Source: Apostichopus japonicus (Eukaryota; Echinodermata; Holothuroidea; Aspidochirotida; Stichopodidae). From it: DNA of 64,000 nt. The position numbers were made by a program, and so were the translations under genes. The stretch is taken from the NCBI RefSeq assembly GCF_037975245.1, contig NC_092570.1:7049001-7113000 (forward strand), written 5' to 3'. The notes beneath the pieces were generated by a model, which saw nothing but the letters and a program-made list of their open reading frames with translations, did not search any database and was not told the DNA's origin. This document shows, piece by piece, positions 1-12,800 of the stretch. Each line of letters starts with the position of its first letter. Within the stretch, counting starts at the first letter, position 1.

Positions 1-2683
1 TTCCAGGGAACCACATTTATTTTATTGTTTTCACTAAAATACACAGACACAGGTTTTTGATCATTTATTAATATGTGAATAGATGAAGGATTAATTAATG
101 AAGTTATTGATAAGAAATTTGTTCAAGTTATGATTAGTTTAAGGTCCCAAATGTCTTTTTAACCAAAGTGAACTTAATGTTCTTTAAAGTTTCACATCTT
201 TCTTTTCAGTACATGTAAATCTTGTGCTTGTCAAAGCAGCATATTATTTTCTTGCAAAATGTATTTTATTAATTTTAGGTCAGAGGGACATTCAAAGGCA
301 GGAAGCCTTTTCACCATATTCACAGTGCAATTTTATCTCTCGATTCTTTAAATCTTTGCTCGTGTTAGTCGTATTATAAATGGAAGTCTTTCAGACTTCA
401 CTTCAAACTTCAAGGAATTTTCCTTTTCCCTCCCCACTTTTCCGGACTTTTCCCATTTTCCAGACTGTGTGGTAACTATGACCAGAACACTAAAGCAATA
501 TGCTGATCTGATTTTACCAGTTGTGAGAAATTGCAGAAAATGACCCCAACCACATCGATTGTATTAGTACAGACATGGTTTGAAGCACCTAACTACGTAT
601 TTCAGGGTTATTCACGAAGAAACCAGAAAGGAAATCACAAAGCCAGTTGGCTATCATTCATATGAGAGCATTTTTAAATGTGAAACTTCACACAAAGATT
701 TTCAAAGTTTGACCTTTAACCTCAACAGAAAGGAGTAGTTGTAGTACTTACTAGGTGACTGCACACCAAATATGACATTTATACCAGATTTACTTTTGAG
801 TTATTATGGTTCATGAGATTTTCAGAATTTTGACTTGTTTACCTCAAATTACCTTTAACTTCCACAAAATAAGTAAAAATGACAGCAATGTGCATGAAAC
901 AGACGATTTGAAGTAGCTTCAGTAAGTTAATTCTTCTAGTGAAGAAGTACATCAGATGAGTGTGAGATAAGTTCAATCACCTGCGGTCACCATTCTTGGA
1001 AAAAAAGTTGACACCTTTTGAGAAATTTCTGCAAAACAACAGGCTGCTTTAATATGTGTAACATATCAGCATTCTACATAACAACTACAACAACAACTCA
1101 ACAATAAAAATGACAGAAAATTTTTTTTTTAAAATCTTGGCACAAATCTCAGCATCATGTTGGAAAAATTTGAGGAAAGACACGTAACCGAAATATGCAC
1201 CGAAACCAATTTGAAATTTTTTTTTTCTCCAATTTTTATAATTTTCATGTACATTTTTTATACTCTACTAAGTTACTTGAATACCAAGTAAACATTTTGA
1301 CTGTAAAGCACACATTTTACGATTACGATTTTACGTGTTTACGATTAATGCACAAAAATGTACAATTTCTAACCAGAAATTTAGGTGATATACAACATTA
1401 ACACTATTACTTACACTTGCAAACCATAATGCAGTTGTTGACACAATTATGATGATAGTTTTGTTTATTGAACATATCCATAACCTACGAATCAATTTCA
1501 CCGAGTTGAGGGGTCACCATATTTGTTAGTTTGAAAATGGGGCAGTGCAGCTCGCATCTAACTGACAACTCAGTACTAACTTGTTTTTACCGTACGGTCA
1601 ATTACACATTATATCTAACGTTACTAAAGTACTAATATTGCAAAATAGCTACAGAACGTTATGTAAGCACTTGTGGCAGCTATGTCACTCACGTTACACA
1701 GTTTTTTCCCAGCAAGCTAGTGGAGAAATGTTAAGCGGCGGTCAATCGTCTGTGTGTGTGTGTGTGTTGAAAACAATAACATCGTGTTTCCAAAATGGTT
1801 ACATATTAAAGTGTAATGCACGTAACTGGCTAGAATCAAATACAATGAAATGAACATATTTTTTCCCCTACCAAATGTAACAAAAGTTCATGAGGAAATA
1901 ATCTCTACTCAACGAACTAAAAATATGACTTTCAGAACACATGAGTAAGAAGGTGTACATAAATGGTCAAAGTTTGATATTCAAAGTAATATTTAGTATT
2001 AATAAATGTCAAGTAACTAATTACTACAATTACCACAAATATAAACACTTCAAAAAAATATTGCACAGAAAGTGTGATCCCTATCTACTACACAGCAAGA
2101 TAGATTTTATATACACTTATATATTAATCATATCTACGAATACACAGTCACCACGGCAACGAGGGATTATTGGTTAAACATTTGATTTCAGATTAAAACG
2201 TACGTTTCTACCCAAGAAGGTAAGTGTAATTTAGGGAGGAAGCAGCTGGAAAATTCCTCTTTCCTACCAAAACCATCCGTAGAATTCATAAACAATAATA
2301 ATACAATGTCAATATTTAAGGTTTGAACATTTTGAACATACGTAGCATGAAATGCCAAAAACCGGCATTTCAATCTTCGTGATGCCCGCCGGACTTACAA
2401 GTACATTCTCCTTGTCCCTATCAACAGCAGTACAAGGAGAACATAGTACTTCCCATCTTTCAGGTTTGCTCTATCATCTCTATCCTGCTCTACTTATTCC
2501 CTAGAGAACATTCTCTCTATCTCACCTTTTACCTTTAAGTACTCCCTCCTGCCATACCTCGGCACCAAAAAGTTGTAAATTTTCAGAGAGACTTGACCTC
2601 TGTATGACCCACATTGGTTAGTCATCCAAACAAATTGAGCAAGTCGACCAAAAGTACTGTTGTGTAAAATGGTTGCCTATACA
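1..2683. other. Intergenic DNA, no gene recognised
   Basis: Both strands were read; only short AT-rich open frames without family resemblance occur. A short TG run lies near 1750-1767. Positions about 700-870 hold two diverged units of a roughly 120-130 bp sequence with a TTTGACCTTTAACCTC-like core, resembling the repeat at 61.6-61.9 kb. Nothing else could be supported. Confidence 0.6.
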
Positions 2684-2880
2684 CAGGGATGCCAACCTCT
2701 GAACTCAGAAAACTGTACTCACAGACCCAAAAAACTGTATTTTGCCATACAAAACTGTATTTTTGCCTGTATTTTTGCCTATATTTTTGCCTATACACAG
2801 GGATGCCAACCTCTGAACTCAGAAAACTGTACTCACAGACCCAAAAAACTGTATTTTGCCATACAAAACTGTATTTTTAA
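2676..2880. repeat. Direct tandem duplication (114-bp period)
   Basis: Two nearly identical copies of a segment containing the 13-bp transposon terminus and the ACTGTATTTTGCC motif sit head to tail, separated by short TATTTTTGCC repeats. The duplication creates long spurious open frames on the plus strand, which I do not treat as genes. Confidence 0.85.
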
Positions 2881-4810
2881 TACGATGCCTTATTTGACTT
2901 GTAACTCTAAACCGAGGGTTTAAACTGACTTGTTTTTAAGTTTATGAGTTAAAAAATCTGTTATGCAGAATTGATACATCATGATTATAACATCTTATAA
3001 TGTGTACAATTGATGAAACTTACAAACATAGTGTTGTAATATACTACAGTAAATACTTCTCTTATTATATTCCATTGTGGCCTTTTTGCACTTCTGCAGG
3101 AGTTCCCAATTTAGTTCTCGTTTGTAACAGGGAACCCCTGGGTCTTAGGCTCTTAGGTATCCTTTTGTAGGCCTATGTACCAAATTACCTCTGGAGTTTC
3201 TCGGAAAGAAACCTTTTTTTTTTTTTTTACAAATTTCCAAAATACGAAAATATGACATCCTACCTAGTCAGCACTGTGCTAAGCGAATGGCCTAGCCACC
3301 TCGACGTGTATGTCACCTGTTCATGGCTTGAAATTGGCTATGAATAGTTACTCAAAATATCCATCTCAAAAAGCATCTCAGACAAACCATCCATCTTCAA
3401 TCTTTACCAAAGTGTAAACTTTAACTACATATTGCCTACATTCCGACATTATTGTGTACTTATTTTCAGTATTATACCGTTTATGAACAAATAGAAATGT
3501 TACGAACTTGAAGTTAAACATACCTATTCGTTACCTATTTAACTCCATTCAAGTTCAATTAGAAAATGTAAGCTGAGGCCAATCAAACTGAAAAGCAAAT
3601 TGTACCATCGTAACTTGTTTAAAATTACTCTAGAATGTTACCAAATTGATGTAAAGAATTAATAACAACTAGAAACTACTCCAATATAAAAAACAACATT
3701 CCCTCTTTAAGACATAGCACATACCTTCCAAACAAATGCCGATATCCAGCAAATTGAAAGTTGTAAACTAAGCTACGCCTTTTTTTTTTTTTTTTTGGCA
3801 AACCGATGGTTAGGCTACATTTCCCATTGAATTAGTGTGGTTGTTAGGCTAACATGTGGTCGAAGATTGCAGTTTCCATGGATATTTTTATTTTTTATTT
3901 GCGACACAACTAGAGCGAATTAACAGATGGCTAGGTTTGATTTCCATGTTGACTTAGTGTGAAGTAAGGCTACCATGTGGTCGGAGATTTGTGGGGATTT
4001 TAGGTTATTGTCCCGGTGATTCTGCTTCAAATTTGTTGCGGGATTGTGAGAACTGTTTGCGCGATTCGCGCTGCAACTGCAAACCTAGGTAGCTAAAGCA
4101 AACGCATGTCACAATTAATTTTACACAGACACCTGATATAACGAGGGCGATTTTCTTATATTTCTCTTCTTTTTCGCACCCGTAATTGTGCTTTAGGAGG
4201 GCTTTTTTAGCACTTGCGAGGGCGAATCGTTCATCGCCACCCGCTTATTTCCAACCCTGTCCAGCACATTCGTTAATTCGCGAAATTGGTATTGTTACCA
4301 TGCTTACTGTGCCGAGAAATATGAAGTCACGAACCACGAGGGAAGCAAAATTGGCGACCCTGGCAGCCTAATTTGATGAAATTACATCGTGAAAGACGTA
4401 TAGAGGGTGTCATTATTTTAATATTTCGTAGTAAAAGAACAAACCTTATACATAAGTTGATATTTTCAACTTCCATATGTTTTTGAATAATGATATTTTC
4501 ACCCTTCCATATGTTTTTGAATAATCGGTATGACATAACTGGTATTCCACGTAATTGTTCCGATTATGCAATAATCGTACCGATTCCGATTCCGATTCAG
4601 TTAATCGTTTGAACACTAATTATAACCCTAAGATTGGCATTAGTCTCATTTAGCAGCCGCCAGTCGTTTATTTTTTGTACTTATTTTTGATAATGGAAAA
4701 TCGCATTTTTGATAATGGAAAATCGTATTTTTTTAGAACAAAACGTAAAACCGTATTTTTGACAATTTTCCGTACAAAATACGGCAAAATCGTACTAGTT
4801 GGCATCCCTG
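2684..4810. mobile_element. hAT-like non-autonomous DNA transposon, about 2.0-2.1 kb
   Basis: The left end CAGGGATGCCAAC (2684-2696, repeated at 2798-2810) is matched by its exact inverse GTTGGCATCCCTG at 4798-4810. A CAG-starting terminal inverted repeat is typical of the hAT superfamily. The left terminus is duplicated in tandem with a 114-bp period, so the real left end may be either copy. Subterminal CTGTATTTT / CGTATTTTT motifs repeat at both ends. No convincing 8-bp target duplication was found, perhaps because of the end duplication. The interior has no transposase frame; the 61-codon frame near 4186 resembles nothing I know. Confidence 0.6.
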
Positions 4811-5825
4811 CATACAGCTCATACATCCCACAGAAATAACTAGTACGTATAAATGTGAAAACTATTCCACAGCGTGTTGAATATGTTACTGAAATTCAGT
4901 TAACTTCAACCCCATGTGAGACAAACAGACTATTGAGTGACCTTATATTAATCATGTGTTGTTAATGCCTTTTTGGAAATCCTTACTTTAAAAATTATTT
5001 GGGGGGAGGGGAACATGCCCCCCTCCATCCTGTCCCTACCACCAGGATCAGTGGCTCTACAAAAAATATAAAACCATATTTTGAATTTTCATAATGCTAA
5101 TGATTAGGAAAACAATTTTTAATCAGATGAGATAGGTGTAGAAACATTTCCCTGATATTTAGCAGTTTTGCCTTGTATTACGCTACAGATGGAACGGATA
5201 AAATATAAATCAATATAAATAAAGGTAGCACAGTCCCAACCTCAGAATGGCTAAGAAGCCCTTCTTTTGAAACCGTATGCAAAACAAAAACTTATCAATA
5301 GACAAAATTATGCCAAAACTTAGTTAAGATTTCCCAACCACACGAAATATAAAATAGGGACAGATTTTGGGTAAATTGGAATGAAATTAGTAGAACTGAT
5401 CAATTTTTGCACAAATTACACTGAATTTGTTCTAAACGTACAAGAAATGGAGCTAAAGGTACCCTTCTCATGATGATACAGAAATGAAAGGAGGGTAGAA
5501 AATGAAACAAATATTGTAAAAACAGAAATGTATCCAAAATTAATTTAAAGAAAAATTATACTATATATGAGTATTGGTAATAGTAAGGAACTGATAAGTC
5601 ATTGACATGGAATCCAGTGAACTAAAAAGAATTGTCCAATGCATGGCAAGGAAAAACCACAGACAATATTTGGCACATATATATCGGGGTGTAAAGATTT
5701 TTGATCATATCTTATACTTCTTGAGATGTGCTACTACAAGCATCGACAAAATAAAGCAGTTTCTCAGAGGAAACAACATTAACCAGTTCTTAAGATTAAA
5801 TGTTATTTATGGTGATGAGCAATGT
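4811..5825. other. Intergenic DNA, nothing recognised
   Basis: AT-rich sequence between the hAT-like element and the CCCT satellite. No coding similarity, RNA gene or clear repeat was seen on either strand. Confidence 0.5.
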
Positions 5826-5946
5826 GTCCTCCCTACCAATCCCCTCCCTCCCTACCCATCCCCTCCCTCCCTACCCATCCCCTCCCTCCCTACCCATCCC
5901 CTCCCTACCCATCCCCTCCCTCCCTACCCATCCCCTCCCCCACCCA
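5826..5946. repeat. CCCTCCCTACCCAT-type tandem repeat
   Basis: A run of about 120 bp made of CCCTCCCTACCCATC-like units, almost pure pyrimidine on the plus strand. It explains the proline/serine-rich open frames here (period repeats PSLPTHPLP), which are not genes. The other strand is G-rich and could form G-quadruplexes. Confidence 0.9.
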
Positions 5947-7187
5947 CCCAAAATAATGAAAGTTGAAGAAGGGAAGAGGAAGAAAGAATGGTTCAGAAAG
6001 TAACAGAAATTGAAAGAGCCTCATTTGTATACTGAATATCTGATTAGTACTGGCGATCCGGGATTTAATATTTATATTTTTGATATTTTTAATGTAATAA
6101 ATAATAATAAGCAGGAAATGAAAATCAAAAATTGTAAACGATTACGGCTAATAGTCTTAAATTTCTCCTTGAGTTACCCTCGGTTTTATACCTAAATTAC
6201 CATAGGTACTTGCTGGTGCAAACCTAAGTGAAATTTTCACTATTCCTCTATCATGAAATATTATATCTTGCAAAAATTAAATGGTCGATAAGGTCATATA
6301 TGTGGGGAAAAAAAATCCTCAGCCTTTGGGACCTTTATTAATATGAATGATGGATCAAAGATAACAGGTATTTTATTCTGATCATAGATCATTGGAAGAA
6401 TATTATGATTATTTTTTTTATCAAGATAATGGGATGTTCAAGTTATATAAAGGTGATTTCTTATGGGTTGTAATATTTCAATCTAATTCGGTCGTAGTAT
6501 TTCAATCTAATCGGGTAAAGTAGGCATTTTCGAAGAAGAAAAGATCTGAAACATTCAGAACCCTTTCATATGGTTCAAGTTTGATCAAACAGAAAATCTA
6601 GAATGGAACCATCATATTATTCACTATTGCGACAATCACTGGGTGAGACATTCAAAAAATATCAAGGATCATTCATATCGTCAAGGAAACCGCTCGGTTG
6701 TGGAAAGTAAGCATGCTTTGTAACAAATTCAATTTATGCCAAAATACTCTTTAACACTGAGAATTTGAGGCATAAAAATGTAGCATAAAATAAAAGAAAT
6801 CGGTACAAAACCATCCCCAATGTATACCAGGCTGGGTTTGCTTTGTCAGTCTCTAGATCTGTGCATCTAAGTATTTGCATATAAAATAAAAGCAGAATAA
6901 TAGAAAGGATGCCAGCTGTAAAATATGGTAGCATCACAAATCTTTTAACGCAAAATTTGGTTTCTCTCTACGAAGTTCTGAAATGTAGTCGTATCATGAC
7001 AGACACCCCCCCCCCCCTCCCACCAAAAGTACTGTAAACACTGGCTGACTTATCCTGACAACCCTGTTAATATTTGGATCATGAATGTTAAATGCCTCAC
7101 GATGCAGAAGCCAAAAGTTATGACTTGATTGATTGTTACCCTAATGGGTAATAAAGAAACAACTGGTAAAGTCCCTCAATAATGACA
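5947..7187. other. Intergenic DNA with a poly(C) tract
   Basis: AT-rich sequence with no gene. A 12-C run lies at 7006-7017. Nothing else could be supported. Confidence 0.5.
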
Positions 7188-7195
7188 GTGTTATA

Positions 7196-7638
7196 ATAAT
7201 AATAATAATAACAGAGATTTATAATGCGCACATATCCACCCTACAGGGTGCTCAAGGCGCAACAACAGTTCATATAAAGCGCAAGTACACACTTTAGTCT
7301 CAGTGCGCTGATTATTATTAACCCCTGGTCATTGGTAACTTGTCACACCCACACACCAAAGTGTGCACAATTCAATCAATCTCTCCTGGGGCACCACAGT
7401 GCACCACAACCACGTGTCCCCCGGGGGACTTCCCATAGGATGCAGCCACAAACCGGCGCAAACAACTATATTTACAAGTTACCTCGCAGGTCCCCATTTA
7501 TACACCTGGGTGAAGAGAGGCAATGGAGATAAAGCGCCTTGCCCAAGGACACAACGCAATGATCTGGCCAGGGCTCGAACCTGTAATCCTTAGATCACAA
7601 GTCCACTGCCTTAACCACTTGACCACAACGCCCTCAAC
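7196..7638 (-). mobile_element. tRNA-derived SINE with intact target-site duplication
   Basis: Read on the minus strand, the element begins at 7638 with a tRNA-like head: an A-box-like TGGTCAAGTGG and a B-box GGTTCGAGCCC, both typical internal RNA polymerase III promoter elements. A body containing CCTTGGGCAAGGCGCTTTA follows, and the tail is an ATT/TTA repeat (7193-7211 on the plus strand). The 8-mer GTGTTATA occurs at both flanks (7188-7195 and 7639-7646), a good target-site duplication, so the boundaries are well supported. The body resembles widespread marine-invertebrate SINEs, but I do not assign a named family. Confidence 0.82.
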
Positions 7639-7646
7639 GTGTTATA

Positions 7647-9330
7647 GTTAGTACTATAGTAGTGGTCCCTGATACAGTAACTATTAAAATACATTAAAAT
7701 ACACAAGTTGCCATAAACAGTTTAAAAAAATTAAAAATAGATTTACAAACTTGGCAGCACTGTTTTTATCAGTTAAAAATGAATCTTGTTAATAGCCTTC
7801 TGCAATTTTTTTCAATTACAGTACTTTCATGCATTTGCCACATAGCTTATAGATAGGTTGATAGTTTCAACTTTGTGCCCCAATTCTGATATTCAAATAA
7901 GACTTGACAATATACATCGGCTACCAGAGTGATATTTCAGGCTTTGGTGGAGATTTTCTTGGATAATTTTGGCAAAGGTTACACACTTTTGCACAATTGT
8001 TGACATATGTATGTGACCTACATTTTCTATTTCAAGAGTATTCTTGAAGGCAGAAACTCCGGGCTCCATACCCAGTCATTTCGCTTTAATATTCTGGTCT
8101 TGTTCAAATTCCCGAGAGCAAGAAACCAGAGTTTCATAGTAGAAAATCAAGAGTGATGAGTTATTCCTTTACTTATCCATTTCTTTTTTAAATTTTTTTA
8201 AATTAAATTTCTGGAACAAAGTGTACATTACTCCACATTCTCAGCGTCTTTGGACGGAAACGAAAAGTCACTTACGTAACTTCATTGTGGTGAATATTGG
8301 CTACTTTTTGCGAAGATATTTAGAATCTGTTTTTCACTGCTCTATTTATATACCTAGTAGTATATATGAAGACACTTTAACTTGTATTCAAGATGATGGT
8401 CTCACACTATTAAACACATATTATATACAACCCAGCTACACACGTCAGGGTGAGCTGAATCTTGGACAGAGAGACGACTAACAGATTTGTATTTTTTATT
8501 TTTATCGGTGCAACATTTAAGCAACATTTGTTCCCACTATGTATTTCAAACCGCTGTCGGCCTGAAAAGGACTTATCTACACTGTAACAATGTAAGCATC
8601 TTCACACAATGTTATTAACAGATTGTACACATGTATTAAAGAAACACAACTACATGTTCATCGCTTCTAAATACTCAAGGACGAATGTAGACCGACTGCA
8701 AACCGGAAAGGATTCGATACCAGTGCATCCGTCCGTCCACAACATCCAATGCCAATGAAGAGGAGACATTCACCAAATATTTTACCTTTGCAACAACATG
8801 TAAAAGCCACGAGAAACGGGTAGAATACAGAGGGAAAGCTGCGAGGATGACCATCAAAACTTCGGCATCTACTGGTCAATATTTGACAAAGTCAAGATTT
8901 CTTCCGTGGTGGAGAGGAGGAAGCAGACCTCAAACATCGCATGATGACATCACACGACAGTCAGGTGATAGCTGGTCATGGACCTGACAGAGAAATAGAA
9001 AATGGAAATTCTGTTATTAATATCTGAGAAAATATACCATGTAATATAAACATGTATGTAATGCCAGGGAAAAGGAGACATTCATTGTGGAGACAACCAG
9101 GTAGAACATCACCTAACTAACCTTGATCTGAGAAGCATTAACGGTAACTTATATTTGCTTTCCATGTATCACCATCTTCAGTTGCTATATTGAAATTATC
9201 CTACAAAGTGTTTGCCCTTTACAGGACCTTATGAGGAAACTATTGCTACATGATAAAATTTTGGGTGTAATCAGATGTACATTTAGATTATGAATGTACA
9301 CACTGACTTTTTCCTACATAACAAAACTTT
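7647..9330. other. Intergenic DNA downstream of SPRYD7
   Basis: No gene recognised on either strand. Part of this stretch may be SPRYD7 3' UTR if distal polyadenylation is used, but nothing in the sequence shows this. Confidence 0.45.
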
Positions 9331-9603
9331 ATGGGGTGTCCCAGTTTGGAAAGAAGGGAACCTGAGGAATGCCAGAAAGGCAAAAATATGATTTATGCAT
9401 GGAGCCCTCTAATCTATTTCTTGAATTATCGACAACCTGGTGATACCTTACTCCACTGTTACAGAATAGGCAAAATACCTTACCACTCCATCTGTAAGTT
9501 TCAAAATAGTCCACAACAGCCCTGGCCACCGAGAATGTCGAAAGTAATGTACATAACATGACTACAAATGTTCAAATTACATCAACTTTGTGGGACACTC
9601 CAT
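9331..9603. mobile_element. Short inverted-terminal-repeat element, mariner-like MITE candidate
   Basis: ATGGGGTGTCCCAG at the left end and the inverse of ATGGAGTGTCCCAC at the right end (9592-9603) form imperfect inverted termini about 270 bp apart. GTGTCCCA-type termini are reminiscent of Tc1/mariner elements. A TA lies at the left junction but not cleanly at the right. The open frames on both strands inside it show no transposase motifs. Confidence 0.5.
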
Positions 9604-9612
9604 TTGGTTGTA

Positions 9613-9618
9613 TTTAAT
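9613..9618 (-). promoter_or_regulatory. SPRYD7: Candidate polyadenylation signal of SPRYD7 (ATTAAA)
   Basis: ATTAAA on the minus strand about 220 bp beyond the SPRYD7 stop codon. It is a plausible signal chosen by position only; other signals could be used. Confidence 0.3.
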
Positions 9619-9835
9619 CGTTAATAACTCACTTATTTGGAGTCATTAAATGGTTGGAACCCTTCGAAGAACATTGGAAAAGAATCCAAATATGGGTGAA
9701 ATAGACATGGCTTGATCAACATTGTGTAAGGTTCCTATATTACCCAATGCAAACTGTTATAAAATGTTCTCACTTCTCACAGAACATTAGGATTGAAACT
9801 TAACTGTCGTAATACTCACCAGACAACAACACATT

Positions 9836-12800
9836 TCAGAGCAAAGATTTCTCTATCATGATTTTGTCAAAGTTGTTTGGCGGAACGTGATAGAACTCGC
9901 TGAATTGGATGTCTAATATCGCGCTATCATCGACTATAGGGAAAAATGATAAGAAAGGAACAGTGAACTAACTCTTCCAAAAAAAAATGAAATTTAAACA
10001 GATTATATAGTAGCCTGTTTGATATTATAAATAGTAATGGTTTTCAATGCCTTCAATGCATTGACAGGATGCAATACTGTGTGTCTCCACTGTCAACCAT
10101 GTCTCTTACTGTCTGAAGACAAATAGTCAGCTTTTCCTATAAAACTACAGTTTAGTGGTCACAATATTCAAGCAATATTCAAGCAGCTAACTTAAGAGAA
10201 GTACAACAATGTGAACCCCTCGTTTGGAAGCAAATTATTCTACAAACAGCTATGTGAGATATCACCAATGATGTGCAGCGATTTGTCCAACATCTGTTTC
10301 TAATTTTTTATTCTTTTAAGTTTTTTTCCTAAATGCAACAGACCAAGAATACATTTGTGTGTGCACGTTAGAGATAACAGAACTAAATGCATTTACGCAG
10401 CTGTTTTGCATTTTATTCGTCAATTTACGGCAATCTTACTGAATATTGATCAATGTAAGATTTACAATTAAACAATAAGACATCCTTCTATATCTTCTCA
10501 CCAAATGACTGCATTAGAGAGTCATTATTACATCAATAATTTACATTCATATTTGTCACCCAGACACTTTTCATCTTTAATAGTGTACTAGTCTTTACTC
10601 AAATGTAACAAGCAAAATTAAGAAATTTCTAATTTCAAGTTGGAAATGAAATGTAATTCATTTAACAGAGCTCGAACAACTACCTGATCTGGCTTAATTA
10701 TCTGTAAGTTGTTTATGTAAGGGGAGGAGGGGGTGGGGGAGAGGCGGTAGTTTAAAAGAAGGGAAGTGGGATCACTTACCGTACAACGCAGGGTAGAGAG
10801 TTCCTTTGATACCAGTGACTGGACTCTGTAATGATTCGCCATTCTTGTAAAAATTCAGCTCTATGTGGTCATAAGTTACCCCCTATGTATCAAAAAAGGA
10901 AACAGAAGCTTGTTCAAGTACGAAAGCAAAATTTTAATCAACTTTGGACTCTTCAAAAGAAATACATGGATTGTTAAGGGGTTCAATATTGATAACATTC
11001 TACTTGCTCGGACTGTTATAAACACCTCCATCTAGGCTTTAGCAATATTTTTTGAGGGCGAATGATTTCGCCCTGTTATCGTTTCACTACAGGTTCCATA
11101 ATTAGACAAAGATTATTGTACCTTGCTGTCACAGTGTGACAGGAACACCAAAACTGCCAGACATTGTATCCATCCAATTAATAGAAAAATAAATTAACTA
11201 GAACATACAGGCTTTTTCCATAAACAAGATCCTTGATATAACAACTGATCCAATGAGATGGTAAATCAATTTGTCACTAACAAATGTTAAACAAAGCTAT
11301 ATCATACAAGTTTATGTGAATAGACACCTAGTGCTCAAGTTACATGAGAATATTCTAAGATGGGTAGAAATGTAATGGCTACTCCATGATATACATGTTA
11401 ACTACTGGGAATCACTTTATCAGAAATACAAACCAGTATGTCGCCCTCTTGAACTTCTATCCCCAGTTTTCGAATGCATTCCGACCCATGGTAGAGGGCG
11501 CCATCTGATCGAAGCATCCAGCATTCCGCGTCGGCTTGGTTGAAGCCCAGTGGTACTTTATTCAAATCAATCTTTCGAGTCGCTAGACCGATTCCCCAGA
11601 TTCCTGACGAGAAAAGAATGATGGGAAGAATAACAACATCAACAACAACAACAAATCTTTACTCTACAGGAATGGGTTTTTAAAGAGGTTAATGGAAGTT
11701 CCATGGACAAAAATGCAATTCTTTCAGCAAAATAGATTATCCAACGAGATCCAAGTATTGTTATGTGAACCCAGTATGACTAAGGCCTGTTTAATTACGA
11801 ATAGAAGACTAGATAGTATCAAAACTACAAATGATGTATATAGTTGAGAAGATGCTGACTGGTAATAACTGCTAAAAAACTTACCTGTGGATTGCACTTT
11901 CATTTCAAAGTAAGCTTTGTCTTGTACTAATGGAGCATTGGCAAGAGCGCCCCCAGTACCACATATTCTCCTCCCAGTCTTGACAATGACCACATCATTT
12001 CCTGCATTTGATGATACAAGGAAATCAAAAAAAATTATTGCACTAAAATCTGAGAAAAGTATACAACATGGTACAAAAATTGATTACTTGATTTGTTTTA
12101 GATCTCCAAAGATACAATATTAGGCAAGAGAGTCGTACCGGTTTACTGTGTACAGATCAGAAGCAATTAAGGAAAGCAGGCTTCACTGCCTTGCACATTC
12201 TCCCTCCCTCCATCCATCCTCCCTCTGTCCTGCATCCTCTGTCCCTCCACCCTGCATCCTCCCTCCCTCCCTCATCCTTCCTCTGGCCTCACCTTACCCT
12301 GGAACCTTTACACAGCTTTTGGGGATACTGTCTTGGATGTCATCAATCATTGAAACTTCAATGCAGCGTAAATATGCAAATATTCAATTTACCACTTTCT
12401 ATTTCCGGCAATGAATATATAACAAAGCTTACCTTAAAATGTTCACACTGCCATATGAGTCATTAAGTAGTTCAACTTTTCCTATTCCAGCTTTCCTCAC
12501 CACCCACTCACATATATTCAACGCAAGCCTTAACATTCTTTGAGGGAGACAAAGTAACATTGGTTTGGAGCAAAGAGGCAGACTGTTACCAAAATCTCAC
12601 TAAACCATCAGGAGATGGAGCTTAAGCTTTTTGCAGGGTAACGCTGGTAGGGTGCTCAAGTCTGAGGTCTTTAAGGGCCTGCCCATAACCGACTAGTGCG
12701 AGATTGTGGGAATTATTTTACACTAGATCAAATATCTGTTGAGGGGATTGACTGATGTGTAGGTTATTTATGTCTATTTACTGGACTGTTTGGGTCAGAT

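Noticed and set aside
2660-2923. 87-codon frame with internal peptide repeats
   Set aside because: The repeats come from a direct duplication of a transposon end; no start context or homology.
5607-5966. 119-codon proline-rich open frame
   Set aside because: Its second half is translation of the CCCT tandem repeat, and the first half matches no family.
9329-9561. Overlapping 76-codon frames on both strands
   Set aside because: They lie inside a short inverted-repeat element and show no transposase motif.
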